A DNA stretch of 64,000 nucleotides from Phormidesmis priestleyi BC1401 (GTDB taxonomy: Bacteria > Cyanobacteriota > Cyanobacteriia > Leptolyngbyales > Leptolyngbyaceae): assembly GCF_001650195.1 (NCBI RefSeq), contig NZ_LXYR01000007.1, forward strand, positions 1-64,000. The letters run 5' to 3'. The notes beneath the pieces were generated by a model, which was not told the DNA's origin, did no database searches, and was given only the letters and a program-made list of their open reading frames with translations. How positions within the stretch are numbered: position 1 is the first letter of the stretch; every line of letters starts with the position of its first letter. Positions 27,667 to 36,005 of this stretch are shown here, piece by piece. Position numbers and translations under genes: made by a program.

Positions 27667-28116
27667 ATGAGCGATGATATACCCTGGTTGCCAAAAGGAG
27701 AAATCCAAGCTGACCCTTTAGGAGATCTTGCTACAGGAAATAACACCCTATCAGTGTGGCAGGTGGAAGATGATAATTCCAACCTAAAGCAAGTTATAGC
27801 TGCGCTTGCTTCAAATCGAGATTCAATTTCTAATCTTGATTATGCTGTATTTGATATCGACTTGCTTGCAGACACTGGAATCAAAGTCAAGATCAATCAA
27901 GGAGCAACTCCCTACGAAATGGCAAATTTTTGGCATAGAGATCTTGTAGAACTTACAGCTACCAAGCTTGTAAAATTAGCCGAAACTATGTTGATACACT
28001 CATGCAGAGAGCGAATTCCAGAGAAAACAGTTCTCAACTGGATCAAGGATGCTGTAGAAAATGGGCAGATCGATAAAACGAAGTTGAGCGCAGGTATCAC
28101 CAAAAAGTTGGACTGA
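27667..28116 (+). CDS. Cassette protein C, unknown function
   Basis: 149 aa from ATG 27667 with AGGTGG just upstream. No family recognised. It has an acidic N-terminus (MSDDIPWLPKGE), a beta-rich middle with NLDYAVFDIDLL and a helical C-terminus with NFWHRDLVELTATKL. The end, KTVLNWIKDAVENGQIDKTK, is helical. Same AT-rich codon use as proteins A and B. The stop codon lies within an inverted repeat shared with the opposing gene. Confidence 0.6.
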   Translation: MSDDIPWLPKGEIQADPLGDLATGNNTLSVWQVEDDNSNLKQVIAALASNRDSISNLDYAVFDIDLLADTGIKVKINQGATPYEMANFWHRDLVELTATKLVKLAETMLIHSCRERIPEKTVLNWIKDAVENGQIDKTKLSAGITKKLD

Positions 28117-28170
28117 TCAAGATTCGACGCTCAAAAAGAACCAGTGAGATCGGCGAGTATCTTGATCAGT
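28112..28170. terminator. Perfect 12-bp inverted repeat spanning two convergent stop codons
   Basis: ACTGATCAAGAT at 28112-28123 and its complement ATCTTGATCAGT at 28159-28170, 35 nt apart. The left arm contains the TGA of cassette gene C, the right arm the stop codon of the SGNH hydrolase. Its position makes a bidirectional terminator or an insertion footprint possible; the long loop argues against a simple intrinsic terminator. Confidence 0.45.
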
Positions 28171-29035
28171 TAGAGAGTGTTTGGGGTTTCTCGGCTGGTT
28201 GAGACAGCATCAATTGGCTAAAGGTTTGAATCGCCGATCGCCACACTAAATATCCCTGCCGATTTAGGTGCAAGCCATCGGTGGTGAGTTCCGATCGCAG
28301 ATATCCTTCGCTGTCAGCAAATAGCGGCTGCAAATTGAGATAAGAAACTCCTGACTCTTTGGCGATCGTCTCGATCGCTTGATTGAGGGTGTGAATCCGC
28401 TCATTGGACGTGTCCAAAATCTGCTGACGGTTTTCTAGACTTGCATCTGGGTTCGCGCTGTGAGGCAAAATTGACTGCACAACCAGCTTAGATTTTGGGT
28501 GAGCCTGCTTTAACTGGTCAATGATTTGCCGATAGGTGTCCAGCACTTCCTGATCAGAGGAACCTTTTGTCAGGTCGTTGATGCCGATCATCACAAAGAC
28601 GGCTTGTGGCTCGGTGTCCTTCAACAGATTTAAGCGTTTGAGCAACCCGGTTGACGTTTCGCCAGAGATGCTTTGATTAAGCCACGTCCGATCGCTCGGC
28701 AACAACTCAGACGGAAACCACAGACTGAGCGAGTCTCCGGCTAAAATGGTTAAGCGATCGGGCTTGTTTTTGGCGACGGCTTTTGCTTCATGCCCCAACA
28801 AGTCAACCCATTGACTATAAGTAAGCTGTTGTCGCGATTTTAGCTTGGTAGCCAGCGCAGCAGCTTCTTCGGCGCTAGACATAGGGGACGCGATCGGAGA
28901 GATTTTGATCTGAGAAGGACTCGGCGATCGCCCATATCTAGCGATCAGCAAGACCACCGTTGCGACTAGCAGAACGTTGGCGGCTAAAGACAAAAATGCC
29001 CAGCTAGGAAAGGACTTGTGAGTTGCGACTGCCAT
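28166..29035 (-). CDS. Membrane-anchored SGNH/GDSL hydrolase
   Basis: 289 aa from ATG 29035, beginning just before a membrane segment (FLSLAANVLLVATVVLLIAR); an ATG at 29134 would add 33 charged residues. The SGNH blocks are ILAGDSLS (Ser), the Gly in SISGETSTG, MIGINDLTKG (Asn) and TDGLHLNRQG (Asp and His), typical of the TesA/PAF-acetylhydrolase-like group acting on acyl or acetyl esters outside the cytoplasm. It is convergent with the unknown cassette. Confidence 0.8.
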   Translation of the reverse strand: MAVATHKSFPSWAFLSLAANVLLVATVVLLIARYGRSPSPSQIKISPIASPMSSAEEAAALATKLKSRQQLTYSQWVDLLGHEAKAVAKNKPDRLTILAGDSLSLWFPSELLPSDRTWLNQSISGETSTGLLKRLNLLKDTEPQAVFVMIGINDLTKGSSDQEVLDTYRQIIDQLKQAHPKSKLVVQSILPHSANPDASLENRQQILDTSNERIHTLNQAIETIAKESGVSYLNLQPLFADSEGYLRSELTTDGLHLNRQGYLVWRSAIQTFSQLMLSQPAEKPQTLSN

Positions 29036-29232
29036 GATGAACCGCGTAGAATGACATCGATTGTAGTGGAAGAACGCGAGTGTGAATTTTTTAAGTGAGC
29101 GATCGACGATCAGAGGGTCTTGCACGCGATTCATCAGAAAATTGCGCGACCGAGAAAACCATAGGGCATACTAACAAGCACCATCTCTCACCAAAAACGC
29201 ACTTTTAGATCGACGAAGCAGGTAAATTTAGT

Positions 29233-29610
29233 ATGTCTATCGAGCAACTACAGCCCGCACCTCCACAGCAAGTTGGGGTTTATGTGCCTTATTATCCTCA
29301 GGCAAACAAAAAACAAATGTTGCCTTTTGCTATCAGCTTGCATCAAAAAGGTGCGCTAGAAGGTCAGCGCAAAATCGAGGGAGGCGACAGCATTCCCTTC
29401 ATTGCGACTTGGAATGTCTCATCATTGCCTGCTGATCTGTGCCGCTGTCGCATCCAATTTGACGGCAATGCTGAGTTGAGCTATGAAGTCATGATGGCAA
29501 ACTTTGAGTTTATCGATTTTTTGATTGAAGTAATTATGAACTTCAGACGCGCCCGTCTCGCCGATTTCTCTCAGTCGTTTTATCGCAAACTGCTGCGATT
29601 GGAAGATTGA
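29233..29610 (+). CDS. ebsA: EbsA-like type IV pilus/biofilm protein
   Basis: 125 aa conserved cyanobacterial protein. MSIEQLQPAPPQQVGVYVPY, then EGGDSIPFIATWNVSSLP, CRIQFDGNAELSYEV and the terminal SFYRKLLRLED agree with my memory of EbsA, a protein that binds the pilus motor ATPase PilB and affects biofilm formation in Synechococcus elongatus. No signal peptide, so cytoplasmic. No pilus genes are near, so the call rests on sequence memory only. Confidence 0.55.
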   Translation: MSIEQLQPAPPQQVGVYVPYYPQANKKQMLPFAISLHQKGALEGQRKIEGGDSIPFIATWNVSSLPADLCRCRIQFDGNAELSYEVMMANFEFIDFLIEVIMNFRRARLADFSQSFYRKLLRLED

Positions 29611-29797
29611 AGGTGACGGCTTGAATTTTGGCAAGCTCGTTGTGATAAATAATACAAACCCTGTAGTAATTCCTCTCAGAACTCTGAGCACGATCTTCTA
29701 GGGTCGTGACTACAGTTATTTTTTATCTATAAACATTACTATCACCCTAGAATAAGCATATCGAATTGCTCACCAAAGATTTAAACGGAGTTAGGAC

Positions 29798-30883
29798 GTG
29801 CCAAAGTCCGCGAAGCATTTACTGATTGGGTCGCTAGAAGCTTATAGCGGTAAGTCAGCAACAATTTTGGGTATCGCGCATCAACTCAAAGCGAGGGGGC
29901 TAGACATCGCCTATGGAAAGCCCTTAGCAGGTGGGTGGGGGCAATCTAAAATGGATGATGATGATGGCGATGTCCAATTTGTTGCCCAAACGCTAGAGCT
30001 TCCTCAAAACCGTCTGCAACCGACTCTGTTAACGCTTGGCAATGACACCGTTCAAAAGCGATTGCTGGGAGAGGATCAGGTCAACTACCAGGAGCTATTG
30101 GCGCAACAGTCTCGGCAGCAGCAGGGAGACCTAGTGATTTTAGAAGGTTCAGGAACTTTAGACGAGGGCAGATTGTTTGACCTGTCGCTCTTGCAGATTG
30201 CTGAAACCATTCAAGCATCGGTGCTGTTGGTGACTCGATTCCACTCATTGCTGCTTTTAGATGGGCTGATTTCAGCGAAGCAGAGCCTGGGCGATCGACT
30301 CTTGGGCGTGCTTATCAACGATGTGTCTACTGAGCAGTTTGATGTTGTCAACGCGTTAGTTATTCCCTTTTTAGAAAAGCACGGCATTAAAGTATTCGGC
30401 GTGATGCCCAGCAGCACATTGCTTCGCAGCGTCAGCGTGGGTGAGTTGGTGCGTCAGCTTAAAGCCGAGGTGCTGTGTCGCGCCGATCGCATGGATCTGA
30501 TGGTCGAAAGTCTGACGATCGGGGCAATGAATGTCAATTCTGCGCTCAAATATTTTCGGGCACGTCACAATATGGCGGTCGTGACAGGGGGCGATCGCAC
30601 AGATCTGCAACTCGCTGCGTTGGAAACTTCGACTCAATGCTTGATTTTGACGGGTCACATTTCGCCGTCAAAGGAGATTGTTAGTCGGGCTGAAGATTTA
30701 GAGATTCCGATTTTGTCAGTTGATTTAGACACGTTATCGACCGTGGAGATCGTCGATCAGGCGTTTGGTCAAGTGCGGTTCCATGAGCCGATTAAGTTTC
30801 AATGCGTTTGCCAAATGATCGACGAATATTTTGACAGCGATCGCTTGCTGTCAGAACTCGGCTTAGAATCTAAAGCGGCGTGA
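29798..30883 (+). CDS. Phosphotransacetylase-family protein (BioD-like plus DRTGG domain)
   Basis: 361 aa. The N-terminal half resembles a BioD-type P-loop fold: LLIGSLEAYSGKSATILGIA with a Walker-like GKSA, then DLVILEGSGTLDEGR. The C-terminal half is the DRTGG domain with VTGGDRTDLQLAALE. This two-domain protein is widespread in cyanobacteria and is related to the N-terminal half of long Pta; lacking the catalytic Pta domain, it probably senses or regulates. GTG 29798 has GGAG about 12 nt upstream. Confidence 0.75.
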   Translation: MPKSAKHLLIGSLEAYSGKSATILGIAHQLKARGLDIAYGKPLAGGWGQSKMDDDDGDVQFVAQTLELPQNRLQPTLLTLGNDTVQKRLLGEDQVNYQELLAQQSRQQQGDLVILEGSGTLDEGRLFDLSLLQIAETIQASVLLVTRFHSLLLLDGLISAKQSLGDRLLGVLINDVSTEQFDVVNALVIPFLEKHGIKVFGVMPSSTLLRSVSVGELVRQLKAEVLCRADRMDLMVESLTIGAMNVNSALKYFRARHNMAVVTGGDRTDLQLAALETSTQCLILTGHISPSKEIVSRAEDLEIPILSVDLDTLSTVEIVDQAFGQVRFHEPIKFQCVCQMIDEYFDSDRLLSELGLESKAA

Positions 30884-31021
30884 TCTCGTTAAGGTGTGTA
30901 GCAATGAACCTATCACATCGATCGTGCAGGGAAAGTCCTCATATTCAATGGTTTGATCAGCATAGAGAGGTTCGATGCTGCGACAGTTTAGGGGAATGAC
31001 CCAACGAGAGAATTTACTCAT
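30863..31021 (-). CDS. Small ORF (52 aa) coupled to the methyltransferase
   Basis: ATG at 31021 overlaps the end of the methyltransferase gene by 8 nt, so reinitiation is likely. The product, beginning MSKFSRWVIPLNCRSIEPLY and including TIEYEDFPCTIDVIGSLLH, is protein-like in composition. The frame also runs 21 nt into the end of the opposing phosphotransacetylase-family gene. No family recognised; conservation is untested. Confidence 0.5.
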   Translation of the reverse strand: MSKFSRWVIPLNCRSIEPLYADQTIEYEDFPCTIDVIGSLLHTLTRSRRFRF

Positions 31022-32075
31022 ACCTGTTGATTAATTGATTCGTGAACGGAGCTTGAGCCTTTACGGTTGAGGCGAGTTGTGACTGCATTGCGTTAGCCCG
31101 GACAGCACGAAACATCCCAAATCGACACAACCCAGTGCCAAACGCTAGCCGCATCAGGAGCAGCGTCGGCACTTCTCGCAGCGATTTGGTCAAACCCGCT
31201 AACCCAAATTGCACCAGTCCGCTCGGTCGAGCGATGCCCTGCCAGATGGAATCGAGCCAGGAAGGAAGGGTTGGTTCTGTCCAGTCTGCGGTGGTCACGT
31301 CTCCCTCAACCCATCCCGTTGCCTCTAAAAGTTCAGCAAATTCCTCAATGCTGGCAAAGGCGGGATGAGACCACTGATCGAGCAGTTGCCGCATCACAGG
31401 TTTTTCCCAGACGTTGAGCGGGATTTGGCGATCGTCTCGCTGATTCCAATCCGCTACCACCAGCACCCCGCCCGGCTTGAGGACGCGCAGCAGCTCTCTG
31501 GCAAAAATGGCTTTGTCGGGCATATGGGGACCTGCCTCGATCGACCAGACCACATCAAAACTTTCATCTGGGAAAGAGAGCGCCATTGCATCATCGACCT
31601 GAAACTGTGCGGTCAGTTCCTCAGACGTAAGTTCCTGTGCCCGTTTAACCTGCTGGGGGCTAATCGTAATTCCAGTCACATCAAACCCATAATCGTGTGC
31701 GAGGATGCGACTGCTTCCCCCAATGCCACAGCCGACATCTAGGACGGTTGTGCCGGAGGAAAGGCGATCTAAACCACCCCACTGCACCATCTCGTGCACA
31801 AAGTCAGATTTCGCGGTCAAAAAATCCTTACGGCGAGGCGGTGAGCCGTAATGACCCAGATGAATATGGTCGCCCCAATAAAACTCTAAAATGCCGTCTT
31901 TTGTCCATTGGTCATAGGAACGGGCAACAGAATCAGACGATTGATAACGGCGAGCGGTGATTAAATACAGCCCGATGCTCACTGTTAGCAGAAGGAAAAC
32001 GACAAGTACAAAAAATAAACTCATGAGGACAAAGCTTGACTCAATTGTGGGAGGAGCATACGGCAGTTTTGCCAT
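31014..32075 (-). CDS. MPBQ/MSBQ methyltransferase (Sll0418 type)
   Basis: SAM-dependent enzyme methylating 2-methyl-6-phytyl- and 6-solanesyl-benzoquinols on the way to tocopherol and plastoquinone. After an N-terminal membrane anchor (residues about 18-41) come ARRYQSSDSVARSYDQW, EFYWGDHIHLGHYG, SAM motif I VLDVGCGIGGSSR, and WSIEAGPHMPDK. The C-terminal part (REVPTLLLMRLAFGTGLCRF) matches Synechocystis Sll0418 closely. The start is uncertain: ATG 32075 or ATG 32024, nearer the membrane segment. A small coupled ORF follows. Confidence 0.9.
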   Translation of the reverse strand: MAKLPYAPPTIESSFVLMSLFFVLVVFLLLTVSIGLYLITARRYQSSDSVARSYDQWTKDGILEFYWGDHIHLGHYGSPPRRKDFLTAKSDFVHEMVQWGGLDRLSSGTTVLDVGCGIGGSSRILAHDYGFDVTGITISPQQVKRAQELTSEELTAQFQVDDAMALSFPDESFDVVWSIEAGPHMPDKAIFARELLRVLKPGGVLVVADWNQRDDRQIPLNVWEKPVMRQLLDQWSHPAFASIEEFAELLEATGWVEGDVTTADWTEPTLPSWLDSIWQGIARPSGLVQFGLAGLTKSLREVPTLLLMRLAFGTGLCRFGMFRAVRANAMQSQLASTVKAQAPFTNQLINRYE

Positions 32076-32201
32076 TCGTTAGCGAAGCGGGACGCGATCG
32101 CGTCTTTTGCTCGGTGGCAATCGAGAGGATTCACTTGCAGCAGTGAACTTTATGGCACACCTGCTGCATCTCGTGCTTGGAATCTGAGTTGCATAGGTGA
32201 C

Positions 32202-32366
32202 TTATTCTGCCCTGACCCCAAATATTTTGTCGCTTCGGCTTCCAGTGGAATTGCTTGAGCGATCAGCGGCTTGGGGCGATTGAGAAAAGCCAATGACTGC
32301 AAAACACAGAACGCTGAGAGCGCAAGATGCGCCTAGTAGCCCAGACCATTTAAACATTGAAAACAT
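32202..32366 (-). CDS. Small secreted/membrane protein (54 aa), second ORF after the B12 riboswitch
   Basis: ATG 32366 lies inside the end of the preceding 55-aa ORF in another frame, with AGGAG about 10 nt upstream, so the two are probably coupled. The product has a hydrophobic N-terminal segment (about residues 8-28) with signs of a signal peptide ending in SPQAA, then a short polar tail rich in Ser. No known family recognised. Confidence 0.5.
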   Translation of the reverse strand: MFSMFKWSGLLGASCALSVLCFAVIGFSQSPQAADRSSNSTGSRSDKIFGVRAE

Positions 32367-32517
32367 GATGAGAGACTCCTATGAACAGGAGGGTAAGTGC
32401 TGAAATAAACCAGACAATGAGTGACCACGGCACACCGTGAAGAATTGCTTGGGCTGGCATTGATGAAACGAATCGATCGGTTCGCTGCCATCGTGAAACC
32501 TGCATAGAGGTTCTCAT
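32350..32517 (-). CDS. Small single-span membrane protein (55 aa), first ORF after the B12 riboswitch
   Basis: ATG 32517 has GAGG 8 nt upstream. A charged N-terminus (residues 1-19) is followed by one membrane helix, VPWSLIVWFISALTLLFIGV, and a short tail with His-His (SHHVFNV). It is the first ORF after a cobalamin riboswitch, so a role in cobalt or cobalamin handling is likely. Size and single span recall CbtB cobalt-transporter subunits, but the CbtB C-terminal histidine/cysteine motif is not present, so I do not name it. Confidence 0.55.
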   Translation of the reverse strand: MRTSMQVSRWQRTDRFVSSMPAQAILHGVPWSLIVWFISALTLLFIGVSHHVFNV

Positions 32518-32529
32518 TCTATACCTCGC

Positions 32530-32690
32530 AGATGAAACAGTGTGGACTACACATCGGCGGGCATTCTGACTTAGCGCGCGCGATCGCTCTCATGACAGTT
32601 GCGGGACAGCGCCGGACTTGCACCAGACTTTCCCCGTTTCCTCTGGCGACTGCTCCTCGTCAGAACGGATAGATTATTTTAGTACCATAT
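32530..32690 (-). ncRNA. Cobalamin (B12) riboswitch
   Basis: The minus strand carries the class I cobalamin core: GGGAAAGTCTGGTGCAAGTC, followed by CGGCGCTGTCCCGCAACTGT (about 32603-32641), the classic conserved B12 box. It is preceded by GAGGAAACG and followed downstream by AGTCAGAATGCCCGCC, the L5-side segment. Cobalamin binding would normally switch off the genes that follow, here two small ORFs whose first ribosome site is within about 10 nt of the element's end. Boundaries are approximate. Confidence 0.9.
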
Positions 32691-32729
32691 CAGCGCCGAA
32701 GGTCAATGAACTACTGAATGCTTATGCAA

Positions 32730-32852
32730 CAATACTCCGAACATTTTTTGAGACAGAGGCTGAAACCCGCATCCTTACTTAGCCTTTGACCTAAGTAAGG
32801 ATGCTGAACCCCGCATTCGATCTTTTGAAATTTAAAGCTATTCGGACTGTTG
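32730..32852. mobile_element. MITE-like element, CAATACT family copy 3
   Basis: Left end CAATACTCCGAACATTTTTT, right end ATTCGGACTGTTG, like copies 1 and 2. Inside is a hairpin, CCTTACTTAG/CTAAGTAAGG (about 32772-32799). No target duplication was found. It abuts the next element at 32856. Confidence 0.65.
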
Positions 32853-32855
32853 ATC

Positions 32856-33173
32856 CTAAGGATCGTGGATTAAATAACCTGTAAGACTTGTGAGCGTCTT
32901 CTGCCCTCCTCACGAAGTGGGGCAAGCCCTCGCCGACCCTTTTCCCCAAGGAGAAGCAGGGCTAATTTAAGGTCGAGAAAGAAAATCTGTACCCTTTATC
33001 TTGCGTTAAGGCATCATTCTGATGCTGAACGAAGACTCAAGCTTGTAGATTTTATCTGGTGACAACTAATCAGCCCTGCAAGGAGAAGGGAGCTAGAGTC
33101 ATGTTCCCTAGCCTTGGGGAGAGGGCTAGGGTGAGGGTAAGAAGTTGCACTTTAATAAATCCACGTTCCTAAG
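32856..33173. mobile_element. Inverted-repeat element CTAAGGATCGTGG, carrying a nested insertion
   Basis: The left end (CTAAGGATCGTGGATTAAAT) and the complement of the right end (CTTAGGAACGTGGATTTATT) form an imperfect terminal inverted repeat. The inside has the CTTGCCCCACTTCGTGA-type and CTCTCCC palindromic repeat material. A 122-bp element (32957-33078) is inserted into it. The left end also occurs at 18874-18900. No gene is seen from here to 33308. Confidence 0.6.
32947..33088. mobile_element. 122-bp MITE, copy A, with 10-bp target duplication
   Basis: Element 32957-33078, ends CAGGGCT...AGCCCTG, non-coding. CAAGGAGAAG flanks it on both sides (32947-32956 and 33079-33088). The CAGGG terminus and a 10-bp duplication are hallmarks of the ISAs1 family. 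The copy at 36615-36736 is identical over all 122 bases, so both moved recently; the transposase would have to be supplied from elsewhere. Confidence 0.9.
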
Positions 33174-33308
33174 AGACTTGCGAGAAAAATCTCTTGCTGT
33201 CGTTGTCCATCGGTTTCGACATCGCTCAACCTACCAAAGCGCTGACGAGGACTGAGCAATCCACAATACTTCCATCACTCTGCAATTCCTAAAGGCGTGT
33301 GAGTTGCG

Positions 33309-35216
33309 TCAGGTCAACACTTCTGCATTTTGACGCGATCGGATCTCTAAATAGACCAGCAGGGCGTTGATGTCTGCGGGGTTTACGCCACCAATGCGAG
33401 TCGCTTGCCCGATCGTCATCGGTTGCACCTTTGCCAATTTCTCTCTTGCTTCTTTTGACAGGGTTGTAATGGCGGCGTAATTTAAATCTTTGGGCAGTTT
33501 GCGATGTTCTTGTCGGGCAGTTTGATCGATCTGATGCTGCTGGCGTTGAATGTAACCCGAATATTTGATGTCAATTTCTGCGCCTTCTTTTTCAGCCCGA
33601 TCGAGCGCACCATTTCCTAATCCATGTTGGTCTAAATCGCCATAGTGAAATCCAGAACGGCGTAAGAGTTCTGCCAGAGTGATTGATCCTTTGATTGCCT
33701 GTTGAGTATTTTTAGCAATCGCTTTGCCAATCTCATCGTGTTCTTTAACGCGAGTCTCGTGCAATCGCTCTTTTTCAGCCGTAATGTTTTCTTGTTTGGT
33801 AGCGTAGAGTTGCCAACGGCGATCGTCAATCAGTCCAATCTCTCGACCCAAGGGTGTGAGACGCTGATCGGCATTGTCTGAGCGGAGTAGCAAGCGATAT
33901 TCCGATCGAGAGGTCAGCACTCGATAAGGTTCGCGCAAATCTTTGGTACACAAATCATCAATCAGCGTCCCGATATAGCTCTGCTCACGCGGAAAGACGA
34001 TCATCTCCTGATGACGACAGAATCGAGCCGCATTCACGCCAGCCACAAGTCCCTGAGCCGCCGCTTCTTCATAGCCTGTGGTGCCGTTAATCTGACCTGC
34101 ACAAAACAGCCCATCCACTTTTTTGGTCATCAAAGTGGGATAGCACTGCGTCGCGGGTAAGTAGTCATAATCGACTGCATAAGCGGGACGAAGCATTGCG
34201 CAATTTTCTAAACCAGGGAGCGATCGCAGCATTTGTAGCTGAATTGTTTCTGGCAATCCGGTCGAGAATCCTTGAATATAAAGCTCTGGAATGTCGCGTC
34301 CTTCTGGCTCGATAAAAATCTGATGGCTTTCTTTATCGGCAAAACGGACAATTTTATCTTCGATGCTGGGGCAATAGCGCGGACCTTTAGAATCGACCCA
34401 GCCGCCATACACAGGCGAGAGGTGAAGATTTTCTCTGATAATGCGATGAGTTTCAGCCGTGGTGCGAGTCAGATGACAAGGAATCTGCTCACGCTCGACC
34501 CACAAATCGGGATCAAAACTAAACCAGCGAACATCGGTATCACCGGGCTGCGGTTCGAGTTGAGAGAAGTTGACAGAGCGCCGATCGACTCTTGCAGGGG
34601 TTCCAGTTTTCAAGCGCCCCGTCTCAAATCCCATTCGATTTAGCGTCTCAGTCAATCCGACTGCCGCAAACTCTCCGGCTCGTCCTGCTGCCATTGATTT
34701 GTTGCCGACCCAAATCATTCCGCCCAAAAATGTCCCGGTGGTTAACACAACGGCTTTGCATTCAAATGCCACCCCAAAGTAGGTTTGCACTCCGATAATC
34801 TCATCGTTTGCGCCCAAGACGAGATCCGTCGCCATGCCTTCACGGATGGTTAAATTCTCCTGATTTTCGACTACGCCTTTCATCACGGCTGCATATTCGC
34901 GTTTATCAGTTTGCGCTCTTAGTGCCCACACCGCCGGACCTCGTGACGCATTGAGAATTCGCTTTTGTAAGTAGGTTCGATCGCTGACCTTACCGATCTC
35001 GCCGCCCAGCGCATCGACTTCATGCACAAGCTGCGACTTTGCCGGACCGCCGACCGCTGGGTTGCAGGGTTGCCACGCGATTTTATCGAGGTTGAGCGTC
35101 AGCAGTAACGTGCGACAGCCAAGCCGAGCGCTTGCCAGTGCTGCTTCACAGCCAGAATGTCCGGCTCCGACGACGACCACATCATAAGCATCAATAAAAT
35201 CGATCGGGGCGTTCAT
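33309..35216 (-). CDS. mnmG: tRNA uridine-5-carboxymethylaminomethyl(34) synthase, FAD subunit
   Basis: MnmG (GidA) works with MnmE to modify the wobble uridine of tRNAs. 635 aa from ATG 35216 ([11 protein letters not shown]); an ATG at 35270 would add 18 residues not typical of the family. FAD-binding [20 protein letters not shown] lies at the N-terminus, then [30 protein letters not shown], the conserved [11 protein letters not shown] and [17 protein letters not shown], and the C-terminal helical MnmE-binding part. Complete and ordinary. Confidence 0.95.
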   Translation of the reverse strand: MNAPIDFIDAYDVVVVGAGHSGCEAALASARLGCRTLLLTLNLDKIAWQPCNPAVGGPAKSQLVHEVDALGGEIGKVSDRTYLQKRILNASRGPAVWALRAQTDKREYAAVMKGVVENQENLTIREGMATDLVLGANDEIIGVQTYFGVAFECKAVVLTTGTFLGGMIWVGNKSMAAGRAGEFAAVGLTETLNRMGFETGRLKTGTPARVDRRSVNFSQLEPQPGDTDVRWFSFDPDLWVEREQIPCHLTRTTAETHRIIRENLHLSPVYGGWVDSKGPRYCPSIEDKIVRFADKESHQIFIEPEGRDIPELYIQGFSTGLPETIQLQMLRSLPGLENCAMLRPAYAVDYDYLPATQCYPTLMTKKVDGLFCAGQINGTTGYEEAAAQGLVAGVNAARFCRHQEMIVFPREQSYIGTLIDDLCTKDLREPYRVLTSRSEYRLLLRSDNADQRLTPLGREIGLIDDRRWQLYATKQENITAEKERLHETRVKEHDEIGKAIAKNTQQAIKGSITLAELLRRSGFHYGDLDQHGLGNGALDRAEKEGAEIDIKYSGYIQRQQHQIDQTARQEHRKLPKDLNYAAITTLSKEAREKLAKVQPMTIGQATRIGGVNPADINALLVYLEIRSRQNAEVLT

Positions 35217-35351
35217 AGCAATGGGGAACTGCAAGAGGTCAGGCTCTATTTTAACGGCTAGCGCTGGCATTCAACGGGGTTGCAGTCATTCACAGCTTAG
35301 AGGGAACTTTAAATGTTAGAGCGTCTCGATCGCTTATTCTGATCTATTATC

Positions 35352-35365
35352 AGTACACCTGTTCT
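35352..35365 (+). promoter_or_regulatory. LexA operator (SOS box) upstream of lexA
   Basis: AGTACACCTGTTCT fits the cyanobacterial LexA box consensus RGTACNNNDGTWCB at every defined position. It ends 7 nt before the lexA ATG, covering the ribosome-binding region, which implies autoregulation. The match was made by eye; chance occurrence directly before lexA is unlikely. Confidence 0.75.
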
Positions 35366-35372
35366 TATTGCC

Positions 35373-36005
35373 ATGACTGATCTCTCTTCCCCTAAACAAC
35401 GGCTTCTAGATTGGATTGAAGACTACATTGACTGGCACCACTACGTTCCATCGCGTGAAGAGATGGCGTTCGCAATGGGTTACGCCTCAAAAGATACGGT
35501 GCAGGTTCACTTAAAAGATTTACGAAACGCGGGTTATGTCGATTGGGAGACGGGACGAGCGCGATCGCTGAAGATCCGCCGACCGAGATCACGAAAGATT
35601 CCGGTTTTAGGTGTGATTGCGGCAAGCGGGTTAGTCGAAACCTTTCCACAGGAGACGATCGAAGAGTTTATCGATGCTTCAACCCTGACCTATTTTGCAG
35701 GCAAATCGCGTCATCAAATGGCGAGTTATTTTGCGTTGCGCGTTCGCGGCGACAGTATGATCGGGGCAGCAATCGCCGATGGAGACACCGTGATTTTGCG
35801 TCAAGAGTTAGAACCGAGAACCATCAAAAACGGTGAAATTGTCGCGGCTAGATGTCAGACTCAGACCACCCTAAAATATCTGTTTTGGAGCGATCGCAAA
35901 GTCATCTTGCAACCTGCCAATTCCAGCTATCCGGTGATCGAAAAGAATGCAGACGAGGTAGACATTGATGGCGTTTTTGTCGGGTTGATACGCAAACTCG
36001 CTTGA
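35373..36005 (+). CDS. lexA: LexA-type repressor (S24 peptidase)
   Basis: 210 aa. N-terminal winged helix (residues 1-70) with the LexA pattern VPSREEMAFAMGYASKDTVQ. The C-terminal S24 latent protease has Ser128 (RGDSM) and Lys168 (TTLKYL), the catalytic dyad. The cleavage region reads GVIAASGL: the usual Ala-Gly bond is Ala84-Ser85 here. Dyad retention suggests it can still self-cleave, unlike Synechocystis LexA, but the changed scissile residue leaves this open. A LexA box lies directly upstream. Confidence 0.85.
   Translation: MTDLSSPKQRLLDWIEDYIDWHHYVPSREEMAFAMGYASKDTVQVHLKDLRNAGYVDWETGRARSLKIRRPRSRKIPVLGVIAASGLVETFPQETIEEFIDASTLTYFAGKSRHQMASYFALRVRGDSMIGAAIADGDTVILRQELEPRTIKNGEIVAARCQTQTTLKYLFWSDRKVILQPANSSYPVIEKNADEVDIDGVFVGLIRKLA

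Noticed and set aside
32350-32517. Naming the first riboswitch ORF CbtB
   Set aside because: Size and single span fit, but the CbtB His-rich C-terminal motif ending in a cysteine is absent.
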